DNA of 64,000 bases. Source: Corydoras sp. C115 (Eukaryota; Chordata; Actinopteri; Siluriformes; Callichthyidae). Numbering within the stretch: the stretch's first letter is position 1; every line of letters starts with the position of its first letter. The DNA lies in contig JAFMOC010000097.1 in assembly GCA_019802505.1 (NCBI GenBank), positions 1,157,501 to 1,221,500 on the forward strand, given 5' to 3'. Below the pieces are notes generated by a model. It worked only from the letters and a program-made list of their open reading frames with translations. It had not been told where the DNA came from and searched no databases. A program made the position numbers and the translations under genes. Below are positions 12,077-27,100 of the stretch, piece after piece.

Positions 12077-15000
12077 GTATGAGCGTGTTTATGTTTATGT
12101 TGCGGTTATGGATATCCATGGGGGGGGGGGACGAGCATTGTCTTCACTGTTACACCCTTCACATACTGCACTTCTTTTACACCAACCACATGGCAGCGAT
12201 AAACCCCACATGGTGTTACATGAACTCAATCACTGAGTCTTTTACACCAACCAGGCGGCAGGGTTCTGCAGGACACCGTCAGAAACTTATTCGTACCCTC
12301 CTGGGTTCCCACTGCCCCAAAGCTGGTTAGATGTCTTTGCTGCCTTCCCCAGTCGTCAGACAAACGTTCAATCGGGTGACGAGAACGAAGACGCGTGTTG
12401 TGTGGACGCGGAATCGCGTTCGGACCGCCGCACCTTGTTAGATGTTCAATAAACAGATTTTAATGCAAGTTAGGGAGCGGTAACTCAGTGGTCAGGGCAT
12501 TGGGCTCTCAATCTGAAGGTTGGGGGTTCAAATCCCAGGTCCACTGAAGTTACCATTGTGGGTCCTTGAGCAAGGCCCTTAACCCTCATTGCTCCAGGGA
12601 TGTTGTGATGAACCCTGTGTTCACCTTGTAAGTCGCTTTGGATAAAAGCGTCTGTTAAATGACCAAATGTAAATGTAAGTTACTGAATAGACAAACAAGT
12701 GTACAGGAAAAATCATCAATGACGGCCAACCACGATTGATGAGAGAGCTCTGAATTCTCAAAGATCCAGCTTCGGTGTGTAACCCTTAGGTGGGCTGTCC
12801 TTCTTCTGTGTGGAGGAGTGTGACTGGACCTTCCAAATATGGTGGTATTTTCTGAGCCCCCAGTCCCAATAATACTTTTTAACAAATGTTACTTGCTGCC
12901 CAGCGATGGATTGACGCCCTGTCCTGGGTCTATCTGCTCAGCGCCCGAGACGTTCTCCCCTGGATGGGCATGGGGAACCCCACCGCGACCCTAATAGAGG
13001 ATAAAGCGGGAGATAATAAATGAATGAAATGTTACTTGCCCCCTGCGACCAGACTTTCTGACTCCTTCTCACGCTCATTCGCCAAGTGGTCATTCCTACG
13101 AATGACACACTCAACCCCCACCTGGTCATTCCCTCTGCCATTCAGCAGTTGTTTACATATCGTAAATGACAAAAATATCATTACAATGCTTTCCAAAATT
13201 GACCGAAACCTTTCAAACAATACAATTCATGTCTTTTTACGTTAAATAAATTCCAACGACCTCCAATGATGTCTGCTCTGCTCAGGTGTTTCTGCGAGAG
13301 GCGCAGCGGCAGAGGCTGCAGAACATGCTCCATCAGGAGGTGCTGAGGAGGATCGTGGCCCTGCAGAGGCGCTTCAGAGCCGTGCTGCAGAGACGGCACT
13401 TCACTAATCAGAGATGTGCCGCGCGTCTGATTCAGGTACGCGCCCGTCCTCGCCTCAAGGCCTCTTCTGCTGTGCTGCATTCATTCTGTAATGAGGTCGT
13501 TACCGTTCTCCCCGCTGCTCTTTCTGAAGTGCGCCGAAAAAGCGCTTAGGCTGGCGCTGACGGATCGAACACACAGAGCTTATAATATTAAAGGTGTTTG
13601 TTTGAAGAAGGCGAAGCTGATTCCACTGTCTCTGTCCTTCCGCAGCGCTGGTGGCGCAAGTGCCTGCTCGTCCACAGAGGCGAGGACGCCGACTGCCAGC
13701 TGCGGCACGAGGCGGCGGCGTGCGTTCAGGCCGCGTGGCGAGGCTACCGTTTGCGAAGGCTGTACGTCCTGCGGCGGGACGCCGTGTTGCTGCTGCAGAG
13801 GAGCTGGAGGCGACACGTGGGGCAGCAGAGACACCGCGCGGCGCGGCAGATCCAGGCGGCGTGGCGAGCGCACGGGCAGAGGCGGCGATACCAGGGGCTG
13901 CGCGCGGCGGCTGTAACCCTGCAGGCCGCCTGGAGGGGGCGACAAGCACGCCGAAGGTAAGTCGAGACTGTAGACCAGGGGTACCCAATACGTCGATTGC
14001 GCAGGGGTGTCAGGTCGATCGCGATGGAGGTTTGAAAAAAGAAGCTCTTATCAGCGCTTATAATGTATCAGCGAGCAGTCTGCGCACCCCCCTCCCCCCC
14101 ACGGTCTCTCTCGCTGTTCCCAAAACCGGTAGGGGCGGGTTAGCTCAGTGGTTAGGGTGTTGGGCTATCAATCTGAAGGTTGTGGGTTCAAATCCCAGGT
14201 CCACTGAAGTTACCAGTGTGGGTCCTTGAGCAAGACCCTTAACCCTCATTGCTCCAGGGATGTTGTGATGAACCCTGTGCTCCCCTTGTAAGTCGCTTTG
14301 GATAAAAGCGTCTGCTAAATGACCCCAATTTAATTTAAATGACCCCCCAAAACCGGTATGTGGCCACGCCTCCGTGCCTAAATCAGAAGCACAGCCTCCT
14401 GAATCATCTACATTAGATTTACATTACATTACATTACATTAGATAGTTTCTGTTTGTGTTTTTGCACTTTATTTGACGGGCAAGACGAGTGAAGGACTTC
14501 GCTCCAAAATAATTATAATGTACCACTTATATTATAATATTATATATTATATATTATAAATTATATTATATAATATATATTATAATGTACCACAAGTTAG
14601 AGTGGTAGGATTAATATTTTTCACAATGTCAAACTCAAAATGCATGTGCTTTTATTAATGTTCAGGTTCTGTTTGGGGAAATGCTGGGTTTACAGATTTT
14701 ACTAAAAATCAGGTTCTCTTCGTGCTATTTGCTGGAATGTGTTCAATAAAAGAGCAATTCTAACAGATTCGACAATACTAACATGATGTGTGTAAACAGA
14801 TTTTAATATAAAAGCCTAAAAAAAGATTAACCCTGGTAGATCTCGATGACCTGTCCAATGGAAAAGTAGATCTCGGGCCAGAAAAGTGTGGGCACCCCTG
14901 CCGTAGACTCTTGCGTACTGTCGGTTTCTTCGTCGTGAGGTGTTCAGATGTGTGTCTCGGGTTCTGAGATGTTTCCACGCGTGTGTTTTAAAGATGCCGA

Positions 15001-18000
15001 TTCCTGAAACTGGAGCAGAGCTGGATGAAGGACTACGGCGAAGAGAGTGACGGATGGCAGGACATCCGGAACGTCGCCGATGTCCCGGCGGCTTGTCCGG
15101 ACACCCGGGGTTGGCGGCTCGGCTCCGGAGCCCTGCAGGAGATCAGGATGGACGAGTCGGACGGCGCGCCGCTAGAAGCGTCCAGATCTTTGGACGACAG
15201 CACCCTGAAGAGCCGAGCCAAGCGCGAGAGCAGGAGGAAGCGGGAGCTGGAGCAGGCTTGTTTCAGTTTAAAACTGCTGAAGGTGCGATCCAACGCTCCG
15301 GCACACTCGGACCTGTCCAACGCCGTCCCCTCGGAGGCCGGTCCTCTCTGCTCTCCAGCGCCGAGCGCCTCGGGAAGCTTCGAGCTGGCCAGCGTGGATG
15401 ACACGGAGCTGGAACCCAGCGAGCAAATCCACGATCCGCCGCCTAAGAGTCCGGCCACGCCGATGGAGGACCATGACGAGAGGACGCCCGGGTTGGATCC
15501 GGATCCATCGAGTCCAACTCACACGAGTCAGATAACTTCCCAGGCTCTGTTTTATATATCCGATGACGCCGGCAGCCCTGTGCACCGCGAGCCGCTCACT
15601 CCGACTCGCCGGGCGCTCCGCGAGAAAAAGGAGTCGGTCGTGTTCGTCATCAGCATGCAGAAGGAAAGTCCCATCGATCCGAGCAGCCTGGAGGCTCTGG
15701 AGAAATTAGAGAAGGAAGCCGATTCCACGCCGCAAGAAGGCGCCGCGTCGTCCAGACGGCCGGATCACCTTCCCCTGAGCCAGCCGCCCACCCTGCCGTG
15801 TCCCTCTCCGTCACCAGAGACCTCCGTCCTACCCACCGAGCACGAGGTCACGCCACAACCCCGGATGAAGGAGGACGCCAAAGCAGCGCCGAAGAAAGCG
15901 GTGACGCACAGCATCAGCATCAGCATGAAGGAGAAGGCCACCAGTCTGGCCTTCTCTCCCAAACGCAGCAGGCTGACCTTCTCCAAGTAAGTGAGCGACC
16001 GCCTCTTTATTCACCGCTTCAGATGGAATCGTTCCGCAGCATCATCATGTGAATGCGTTCGTTCAGGTCGGATAAAGATCTGGCCAATCAGGAACGCTCT
16101 CTGGCCCTGCAGAGGGAGAGGACGACCGGATTCCGCTCACTGAAGACCAGAGAGGTGACCATTTTATACATCATTATAATAAAAATGACCCTCTGACCGT
16201 TTAGTTCAGGGTTGTTTTTAGTGAAGCAGCACCGACTAATTTTAATATTCATTCATTCATTATCTTCCGCTTTATCCTATATTAGGGTCGGGGGGGGGGG
16301 GGGGGGTTCCCCATGCCCATCCAGGGGAGAACGTTTCAGGCGCTGGGCAGATGCACCCAGGACAGAGCGCCGATCTATCTCTGGGCACACACTCACTCAC
16401 ACAGAAACACTATATGGGGCAATTTGGAGACCTCAATAGACTTGATCCATGTTTTTGGACTGTGGGAGGAAATCGGAGAACCTGGAGGAAACCCACACGG
16501 ACACGGGGAGAACATGGAAACTCCACCCAGATGGGGATTCGAACCGGGAATCCCTAGCGCTGAGAGGAGAACATGTTAAACCACTATTTTTAATATCTTA
16601 TATTTAATTATTAAAATCTGTATACCTAAAGTTAAAAAAAAAATGTAGGATTTTTTTTAGGGCAACATGGATTCAAGGTGAATTATATGCTCTAAATTGC
16701 CCCTATATATTATGTGTGCCCAGTGATGGATTGGCACCCTGTCCTGGGTGTATCTGCCCAGCGGCTGAAACATTCTGCCCTTGATGCTGGATGGGCATGG
16801 ATCTCCCCGTGTCCGCGTGGGTTTCCTCCGGGTTCTCCGGTTTCCTCCCACAGTCCAAAAACATGGATCAAGTCAATTGAGTTCTCCAAATTGCCCCATA
16901 TAGAGTGTGTCTGTGTGAGTGAGTGTGTGCCCAGAGATGGATTGGCGCCCTGTCCTGGGTGTATCTGTCCAGCGCCCGAAACGTTCTCCCCTGGATGGGC
17001 ATGGGGAACCCCGCCGCGACCCTAATAGAGGATAAAGCGGGAGATAAAAAATGAATGAATGAATAAATGAAGAAGTCGGTGTCCAAACGCTGGACTGGCT
17101 CTGTATTTGTGTTGTGACCTGAAGGTCGTAGCGTGCTGGAAAGTCTTAACGCAGTTGAATTCCTTGCGCAGAAGTCCAGGTCTCTTATTTTTTTGGGATG
17201 TTCTGTTCTGAATCACTCTGTATGATCAGATGGCCCGAGCCGGCCGGCCAAAGAAAGCCCGCATGGCTCGGACTCGCTCCGACTTCCTGACCCGTGCCTG
17301 TAGCACGGAGGCCGACTCTGACGATGAGGACGACGAAGAGTACGAGTACAGGCCCGTGTTCCGTCATACGTTGCCCCTTCCAGAGTCGCCAGACTCGTGC
17401 GGTCCTGAGCAGGCGTCCCACAGCGACTCGGAGATGGTAAAACGAGCCGCGGCGGCGCCGCCATCTCCTAACCGATCCACCCTGCCAATCCGGTGCACGC
17501 CTCCTGGCCTCTAACTGCTGCTGTAGTTCACACTAATTCAATGTTCTCCAACAAACACCAACCTCGTTTTGGTAACGGTCCTCTGACGGCTGCACGCTTT
17601 CCCTCCTTCATGTTAGATGTACACTATGTAACCAAAAGTATTCACACATCCAACTCAGCACGCATGTGAACGTGAGTGACGTCACTTTGACACAATCCAT
17701 GGTGTTTAGTGTTATGATGTCACACCTTTGCAGCTGTAACACATCTGCATTGCGCTTAGTGATGTAGGAAACCCATCCCGTTACGTTCTCCACATCATGT
17801 TCTTGAGTGGATCTGAAGGCCACGTGAGGTCCAGAGGTCTCTTGCGATTGAAAGACAGCGACAAAAAGTCTGCGTACAAAAAGTGTCTCAGTGGATGCTG
17901 ATGTCCAGTCATTTTACGTGGTCTTATCACGACTTCATGGCTACCAATCATTCATTCATTCATTCATTCATTCATTATCTTCCGCTTTATCCTCTATTAG

Positions 18001-20279
18001 GGTCGCGGGGGGGTTCCCCATGCCCATTCAGGGGAGAACGTTTCGGGCGCTGGGCAGATACACCCAGGACAGGGCGCCAACCCATCGCTGGGCACACACT
18101 CACTCACACAGACGCGCTCTATATGGGGCAATTTGGAGAATTCCATTGACTTGATCCATGTTTTTGGACTGTGGGAGGAAGCCGGAGAACCCGGAGGAAA
18201 CCCACACGTACACGGGGAGAACATGGAAACTCCACCCAGGTGGGGATTCGAACCGGGAATCCCTAGTGCTGAGAGGAGAACATGCTAAACCACTAAGCCA
18301 CCGTGCTGTCGGCTCCCAATCACGTCCACGTTATTATCATACCTCTGTCAGTCGGCTGGAGATTTATTAATTAGGAAATTTTAATAAGGAAGGACTGGGC
18401 TTGTTGCATGGGTAGGGTCCTATCTCGGTACCATGCTAGACGCTCTCTGCATGTCCAGGTGCATCCATGGACGTAATTAAACCACCTGAATTCTATTATT
18501 TGGATGGGTGAGCGAATACTTTTGGAACTGTGGTGTAGCATGCAGCAAGAATCAAACTCCAAACGGCTTTAGTTTCCTGAAAATTGGCCTCCCACACGGA
18601 TGCAGAAGTCGTTCCTTTAGTCCCTTCATCCTTTTTTATCGGTAATGGCAATCGACGTGCCCTATAGTGAAGATCTTGGGACAGCCAACCCCATTCTGTA
18701 GCATTCAGAACATGGTTCCACGAAGCACCTCAGCTCAAGGTCATCTATCATTCTGGAATCCGGTGGATTAAGTGGTGCCAGCAGTCCTGGTTGAGCGCTG
18801 GAGACCGTGCCATGTGGGTCGGTGGCCAAAATGTACAGCTGCGCAGGCAACCGGCACGAAGGGTGAAGTGGTTTGATGTAGTAAGCCGTAGACTTTAGCT
18901 GCTGACTCGGCAGAACTTCCCGATCCCATGCGTTCGGAGCAAAGCCATTATGGTTTTCCGCTGTCACTTTGTAAATTCATACTTGTTTGGCTGTCGGTTG
19001 GAGAATGTTGCTTTTGCACAAAGGGGCCTCTTCTCCTAACCTCTTCCAGGTCGGTTTCCGGACCTCTCGTGAGTTTTTAGTCAACCCGAAGAAACCCCTC
19101 CTGACTTAATACCCCCGCAGATTTGCACGCATTCTCATTTAGAGCGATGAGGTGACATCAGCGAAGACCTTAACCGTACGTAGCTGCATCAAATAGAACG
19201 TAGATACCAAATAACCTGCATGAAGTACGCTTTAAACATCACTCCTTTCCTCTTCTTAAATAAAATCTCTCTGAAATGATCGGTTTATCTGAAAGACGCC
19301 TGAAGAATGAAATACTAGCTTCTCGATGGCGTGGTGAGAGGACTGAATGTTCCTAAATGACCGTGTTCTCCGTCGTTCCGCAGCCCAGCGAGAAGGAACA
19401 GAAGAAGCTGCAGAAGACCATGTCATCAGGAGATCTGGGCAAAGTGGACTCTTTGCGGAAGTCCTTGTCCCAAACGGACAGCAGGTTCGGAACGGTGTTC
19501 TTCCTGCTTTAAGAACCAACCGCAGCTCGGTGCCTTGCGTTGAGCTAAAGTCCGTTTTTGTTCTGATCTGCAGGGTGAGGGGTAAGATGCGCTTTTGGAG
19601 CAAAGGAAAACACGGTGAGAAGAAGTTGTCCACCAGGGGGCGATCAGCCGATGCAGAACTCTCAACAACACGCACTGGTAGGAAGACATGAAGTTCTGTT
19701 TCAATGAGCGAAACACATACGAATAACAATCCTTTTGATTGTGAAGGTTCTACTTTAGTTTTTATGCTGCTTTGTGCAAAACGGAAATGAACTGAACATT
19801 AGGAGTCTGATTAGACTGAAGTCTAATCTCTCAGGCCTGCAGTCTGTATTCTGTAAATTGCTATTTAGCAAAAACCTAGAATTTAATATGACCAAAAAAA
19901 AAAGGCCTATTAATTTAAGTGCCATCTCTGAAGTTTTTATTCATTATCTTCCGCTTTATCCTCTATTAGGGTCGCGGTGGGGTTCCCCATGCCCATCCAA
20001 GGGAGAACGTCTCGGGCGCTGGGCAGATACACCCAGGACAGGGCACCAATCTATCACTGGGCACACACTCACTCACACAGACACACTCTATATGGGGCAA
20101 TTTGGAGAACTCAATTGACTTGATCCATGTTTTTGGACTGTGGGAGGAAAACGGAGAACTCGGAGGAAACACACGCAGACACGCGGAGAACATGGAAACT
20201 CCACCCAGATGGGGATTCGAACCGGGAACCTCTAAAGCTGAGAGGAGAACATGCTAACCACTATGCCACCGTGCCGCCC

Positions 20280-20324
<45 letters not shown>

Positions 20325-21891
20325 TATTTATTTATTCATTCATTCATTCATTATCTTCCGCTTTATCCTCTATTAGGGTCGCGGTGGGGTTCCCCATGCC
20401 CATCCAGGGGAGAACGTTTCGGGCGCTGGGCAGATACACCCAGGACAGGGCGCCAATCTATCGCTGGGCACACACTCACACACACAGACACGCACGCATA
20501 CACACTCTACATGGGGCAAATTGGATAACTCAATTGACTTGATCCATGTTTTTGGACTGTGGGAGGAAACCGGAGAACCCGGAGGAAACCCACGCAGACA
20601 CGGGGAGAACATGGAAACTCGACCCAGATGGGGATTCGAACCGGGAATCCCTAGCGCTGAGAGACGGACATGCCTCTATTTATTTAATTTAATTTAATTT
20701 ATTTTCTGTTAGGTTCTCCTTCGGGCAGTCCTGAGCGGATTCGACGCAGCAAGGAGAACCGGGAGCCGGAGGCGAGGATGATGTCCATGAAAAGGAGGCG
20801 AAGCCTGAAGATCAGCAGCGTGGTGCAGGAACCTGCGTGGCAGAACGACTCTCTCCACATCTTGACCTGTACAGCTGACTATCTCTCCATGAATGACTTC
20901 CTCATGAAGAAGGTACCTTCATCATCTTCACTCTAATTACTGAGTTACAAACTAACGATCTGTAAAGATAGCAATGCACTTCCTGTTGAACTTTTCCTGG
21001 CTCAGCCAATCAGATTTATGGACCCGTTTTATGATCGTGTTCTGATGCCTCTTTGACAGATCAATGACCTGGAGACCGAGGACAGTAAGAAGGACACTGC
21101 CGTGGACTTGGTCTTCAAAAAAGCTCTGAAGGAGTTCCGTCTCCACATCTTCAACTCTTACTCCACTGCCCTGGCCGTGAGCATCTTCTGTCCTGTACAG
21201 GTTCTCCTGCATTGCATAGGAACCTTAAACAATGCTGTTCTCCTGATCACATGATCTGTGTTGGCAGATGGATGATGGGAAGAGTATCAGATATAAAGAT
21301 CTGCATGCGCTCTTCGAGCACATTTTGGAGAAGAGCATGAGGTTGGAGCAGAGGAACTGGTCCGAATCGCCTGTCAAGGTTTGGGTGAACACTTTCAAAG
21401 TCTTTCTGGATGAGTTCATGACGGAGCACAAGCCCATGGATGGAACCATCGGAAAGGTGAACTTGAAAGTTCTTTCAGGTTCTGTCAACTTGTTCTCCAC
21501 TGTAATAATTACCCCCTTTTTCTGCTCCACGTATTGTCCATGTTCTCAGTTCCACCTACAGTAAAGATGGACTTTGTAGTTCTACAATTCCAGACTGTAG
21601 TCCAGTCTGTTCTAATGGTCAGGACCCCAGTAGTACCTCCACAGGTTCCCCCCACAGCAGTGTCACTGGAGCACTAAAACCCCCTCACCATATCAGTGTC
21701 AATGCAGAACTGACAATAAACAATCCACCTCCCAAATGATACCTGTTCTGTGATGCTCCTGACCAACAGAGAACAGAGAACCAACAAAAACAAAGAACAC
21801 AGATGGACTACAGTCTGTAATTATAAAACTACAAAGTCCATCTATATGATAAGTGAAGAAGGGGCGTGTCCAGAAGTTTGATTGGCATTGT

Positions 21892-21957
<66 letters not shown>

Positions 21958-24155
21958 TGATTCTATTTTTTAGGCACCTAAAGCAGAAAGCAAGAAAAGA
22001 AGGAAGAAGGAGACGGACATTGTGAGTTGTGAAAGATCATAATACATATTTATATATAATGTCATTTAATAAAATATTAATAAACTGTTAATAAACTGTT
22101 CTGTACAATAATGTGTAAAAATCATTTAATGTGTATTTTTGGACCAAATCAAGATGAGCTTATTTCTAATTTATCTATTTGCTAATGAGTTCATTGATTA
22201 CCTGCACGTTTTGTTTTGAATATTTAATGAGTTGTGTGGACATTTACAGCATCAATACACACAGGCCACATTTCCATACAGTGTCCCATTTGGATTAAGT
22301 CATCTTTAAATCTCTGCTGCCCCCTGCAGGTGGAAGAGCACCTAGGCCACATCTTTAAATCCAGTCAGTACAGTATTCCCACCTACTGCGAGTTCTGCTC
22401 GTCTCTGATTTGGATGATGGACAAAGCGTGTGTCTGCAAACGTGAGTTCATACTCTGTGTCTTTTTCTCACCTTTAGATTCATGACTTTAGGGTTCTGTA
22501 AGTGCAGTTCTGCATCCGTTTACTTTGTGATGCTGTGTGTTTATTGCAGTGTGTCGCTTCGCATGTCACAGGAAGTGCTGTTTGAGGATCATCACAACCT
22601 GCACGAAGAAGGTGAGCGAGCTCAGAGTGCACTGAGCTTTAGAATGCAAATTTCAAAGAGTTTTGTTGTGAAGACAGTTTTGCTTTTCGTTATTTTCTTG
22701 CTTTAAAACTTTTTAATAGTATTTTTATATTTCTGCTGATATTATATCATCATGCTCGTTATCATGACTGCAATATTTCTGAATGATTTATGCAATCTTT
22801 ATGCAAATCGTATGCTAATTATGGTCATATTTAGTGTTGATTTGATCTTCTGAGTAATAATAATCATAATAATAAGTTAGTGTTTGTCTGCGTGTTGACC
22901 CAGTTTGACCCAGAACAGTCTCCACGCCAGTTCGGACTGGAGCTGTCTCAGTTGACCAGCGACGAGCGAGCGGTGCCCCTGGTGGTGGAAAAGCTCATCA
23001 ACTACATTGAGATGCATGGTCTCTACACCGAGGGCATCTACAGAAAGTCTGGATCCACCAACAAAATTAAGGAGCTGAAGCAGGGGCTGGATACAGGTGC
23101 CACATGCCACATGCACACACACACACACACACTAACTTGTGATTCTGGTTTTGTTGCTGTCTGAACTGATGGCATCACGTTCTGATGGTGGTGCAGAACA
23201 TTTAGTGGTTTTATATCTGCAGTATCTGCTTTTCTGTGGGTCAGATATTAGAGATACTGTCATAATAAAGACACATTAATAACATTATGACTAAAAATAA
23301 GAGTGGAACGTGCAGGACGAGCCACTTTAAAGGCTTAAGCTCACTGTGAGAGTGTTTTTGTGAGAATGCCTTGTCTCTTATTACAGATGTGAGCAGCGTG
23401 AATCTGGACGACTACAACATCCATGTCATAGCCAGTGTGTTGAAACAATGGCTGAGAGATCTTCCCAATCCTCTGATGACCTTCGAACTGTACGAGGAGT
23501 TCCTCAGGGCCACAGGTATGAGGTTTCTCAGGTCTCTGAGGTTTACCGCAACAAACCTCGCAATGATACGAATATGAAGTGCTCAGAGATGTGTGTTATT
23601 GTCAATGTCACAGATGGACGAACCGCTTAGCCAGAACTACCCGTTTAATAATGAGGGTTAATAATGAGGGTTAATAATGAGGGTTAAGGGCCCACAGTGG
23701 ATGTCCCACAGTCACACAGCCCCTGTGTGAATGAATTCACCCCACTGTCCTTCTGACTCCCCTCTGGCCGTGCTGCTGCTTACAGGTTTACAGGACAAAA
23801 AGGAGGTTCTGAGAGGAGTGTACACCGTTATTGATCAACTCAGCAGGACTCACCTCAGCACCCTAGAGAGACTCGTCTTTCATCTCGTCAGGTGGGACTC
23901 CTGCACTCTCTCTCGCTCTCCTTTCATCGGACAGCGTTTGATTTATATATATTTTTTTTTCAGTTCCATTTTTTTTAATAACAGAAACAAATTTGTATTT
24001 CAGAATCTCTCTGCAAGAGGAAACGAACCGAATGTCAGCTAACGCCCTGGCAATCGTGTTTGCACCCTGCATCCTGCGATGTCCTGACACCATTGACCCG
24101 TTACAGAGCGTCCAAGACATCGGCAAGACCACTGCGTAAGCCCTTTACATTCTGC

Positions 24156-24197
<42 letters not shown>

Positions 24198-27100
24198 ATT
24201 TGCTTCTATTTACCCCTGTTGTCGACTTGCTCCTCAGCTGTGTGGAGCTGATCATCTGCGAGCAGGTAAACAAATACAAAGCCAAACTGAAAGACATCAG
24301 CACTCTGGAATACGCCGAGTGCAAAGCCAAGCTCCGCCTCACGCACATCAGGAGGTCTTTGGTATGTATGAACGTCCTGATCGCTCAAACCTACCTCACA
24401 TCCCGTGTGTGGAGTGAAATGCCAGCGCACTGCCGCAGGACACTCGCCTTCTGTCCGTAGTGGTGTCACCTCACCAGCTTCTGGTGGATAAATCCACAGG
24501 ATCAGATTGTGTGTTTGCATTAGTGACATCTACTGGCTGGTCAAGGGCAGTGCCCTCACTATGTGAGCTTGAGAGGAAACTGGTATCACCTTATACAGTT
24601 GAGTGGGATTCATATGTAACTCAACTGAAGGGATGTAATATTATAATTGTTCTGCATCTTATTAGAACTTTTCTAAGCGGTAGGGTATCATTTACTTATT
24701 TTTTTGCATGTATTTGCAGAAGTAGGTGCCCCAATAACCCTTTTCTCCACTTTCCCCTGCCCCCCTTCCTTCAGAAACCTGTACTAATCGCTGTTAGGTT
24801 TATGAGCATTAGGCGATCTGCCTCTATGGTATGTATAACCCAGCACTGTGAGCCCTGATGCTTCGTATTCATTGTAGTCAGTGTAGCGTCCTCGCCAATG
24901 TTGTCCCCGCCGATGATGTCGTCTGTCGCCCCGCCACCTGTCTGGTCTGTAGACGCTACAAACAGCGCATTGTTGAAAAAAAAAAAAAAAAAAAAAAAAA
25001 AGCATATAAATGGCAGCATTAGTGCATTTTGTCATTTAGTCATAATTAGTCTTTTTATGATGATGCTACAAAGCTGGATTCGTGTCTTTCTGATTGAAGT
25101 TCAAGTCAAATTGTTATTATATTTCAATTCTATTTTGTTTATTTTGTTCGTTGCAGCTCAGAGCTGTTCAAAACTGACCGCTGAATCCAGTTCTGTACTT
25201 TCTCTCAATATGATGCCATGCATGCTGCTTTAACCTGCGCCCCCTGCAGGCTTTTATTTTCTACATCTGCTTTTGAGCTTATCATGAGGCGTCGGCCCAA
25301 AAAAGCGGAGCCTTCATTCAGTGATTTTAATCTGTTCAAAATGTATTTTATATACGGAACACTGTACAGGGATCCGCCACCTCCTTGTTTCTATACCGGT
25401 TTAGTTCATCAGCTCCAGATGTTTCTCAGATGTTGGGTGGTGGATCATACTCAACACTGCAGTGGACATGATGTGCTAGATCAGGCATCAGCAGAGTGGA
25501 GTTTCCGTATGATGTGTAACTTGTCTGATGGGTGGAGGGCTGGGTTGGGGATATCCCCCTGTGGGGAACACAGCTGTATGTTTGCTGCATCTTATCATTT
25601 AGTCGTTATTCGTTTCAGCCTGTCTGCTCATTATTCATTATGATGCTACAAACTGGATTTGCATTCAGGACTTAACAACCAATAGGCCTTTAAAATATTC
25701 AATAATCACTTTTAAAGTGTATATATATATATTTTTTTTAATATTTGTTTGCTTTATTTGCAAACCAGTTTGCTTTTCTGCTCCGAGGACGTCTTTGCTT
25801 CACTGTGTATTTGCCGTCACACACACACTGCTTCACCATCGCCTCCTGCTTTTATACGGTTTCATTATAAAGTGTGTAGAGGCCTGTCTGTAAGGCTGAT
25901 CATGTTCTCCTCCTCCTCATGCTGCTCCAGGCCAGAACACGTTTGTCTCGGAGCGGTCCACGCTCGCCCTCTCCACCCACAAGTCCGCAGTCCCCCACAG
26001 CCACCGGAGGGAAGAACTTGGATGAAGGTGGGCCGGAGTCGGGTCTGGGGGAGCAGCAGCAGTCAGCCATGCAGCACGAAGAGAGAGTGCTGGCTCAGCA
26101 GATTGAAAACCTGCAGAAGGAGAAGTCCGTATGGATTTTAGAGGTTTGACGTGATCCTGATTCCAGCGACAAACTTACGCAACGCATTTCATTTTGTTGA
26201 TACAGGGAGGAGCTGACGTACGAAATGTTGGCTCTGGAGGCGCGGACGAGTGACGACGAGATGCTGGAGTCCGAAGCGTCTATAGGCACAGCGGAAAGCG
26301 CCGAAAACTTACTTGCTGAACAGGAAGGAGCCACATCTGATGCCTGGGGTAAAATTCATTTAAATGTCTGCACCCAGTGGCTTAGTTTAAATGGCACGGT
26401 GGCTTAGTGGTCAGCACGTTCGCCTCTCAGCGCTAGGGATTCCCGGTTCGAATCCCCATCTGGGTGGAGTTTCCATGTTCTCCCCGTGTCCGCGTGGGTT
26501 TCCTCCGGGTTCTCCGGTTTCCTCCCACAGTCCAAAAACATGGATCAAGTCAATTGAGTTCTCCAAATTGCCCCATATAGATTTGTGTGAGTGAGTGTGT
26601 GCCCAGTGATAGATTGGCGCCCTGTCCTGGTTGTATCTGCCCAGCGCCCGAGACGTTCTCCCCTGGATGGGCATGGGGAACCCCCCCCCCACCGCGACCC
26701 TAATAGAGGATAAAGCGGAAGATAATGAATGAATGAATGAATGTCTGCACCCTTGAATACTCTGTAGACAAGTCTTTCCTCAACCATAGTTCACAAACAG
26801 TACATTCGGAGAGGGGCAGGTCGTATCTCTGATTTGCCCATCATCGTGTGTTTGGGCAGTAGCGGCAACCGTGTTCACTTTTGTGTCATTGTGGAAACTC
26901 CAGATGTTTCTGATCATAGAGGATGTGTATTGTGTGTATTATACTGTGGAAACGATGTTGTAATTGTGTTATTGCATTGTTATTGTGTGTTTTGACGTCA
27001 CATGACCCTGAAGTCGCCTCTTCATCTCTTTAGCAGTGAAATGCTACTCTGCGGTTCACTCGCGGAAGTCGGAGCCCAAAAGCAGACGTGTGTTGCGGCG

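Larger units (their letters stand above)
17437..19383 (+). other. large myo9a intron with Tc1-like element
   Basis: Contains the Tc1-like element and SINE listed separately. 18540-19380 looks unique; a 101-codon minus-strand frame there (18967-18662) has no recognisable domain and no matching splice context. Confidence 0.6.

Noticed and set aside
13500..13988. Long minus-strand and alternative plus-strand frames over the IQ exon
   Set aside because: Shadows of the GC-rich myo9a neck exon, whose frame is fixed by matching splice phases.
15033..15458. Minus-strand frame opposite the 993-nt myo9a exon
   Set aside because: Shadow of the real exon on the plus strand.
18662..18967. 101-codon minus-strand frame in a myo9a intron
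   Set aside because: Reads like plausible protein but has no recognised domain, no neighbouring exons and ends next to a Tc1-like element; more likely transposon-derived or chance.
22330..24361. Myosin IXb as identity of the plus-strand myosin
   Set aside because: C1 and RhoGAP sequence (SIPTYCEFCSSLIWMMD, NYIEMHGLYTEGIYRKSG) agrees with the Myo9a family as remembered, and the neck has about six IQ motifs.
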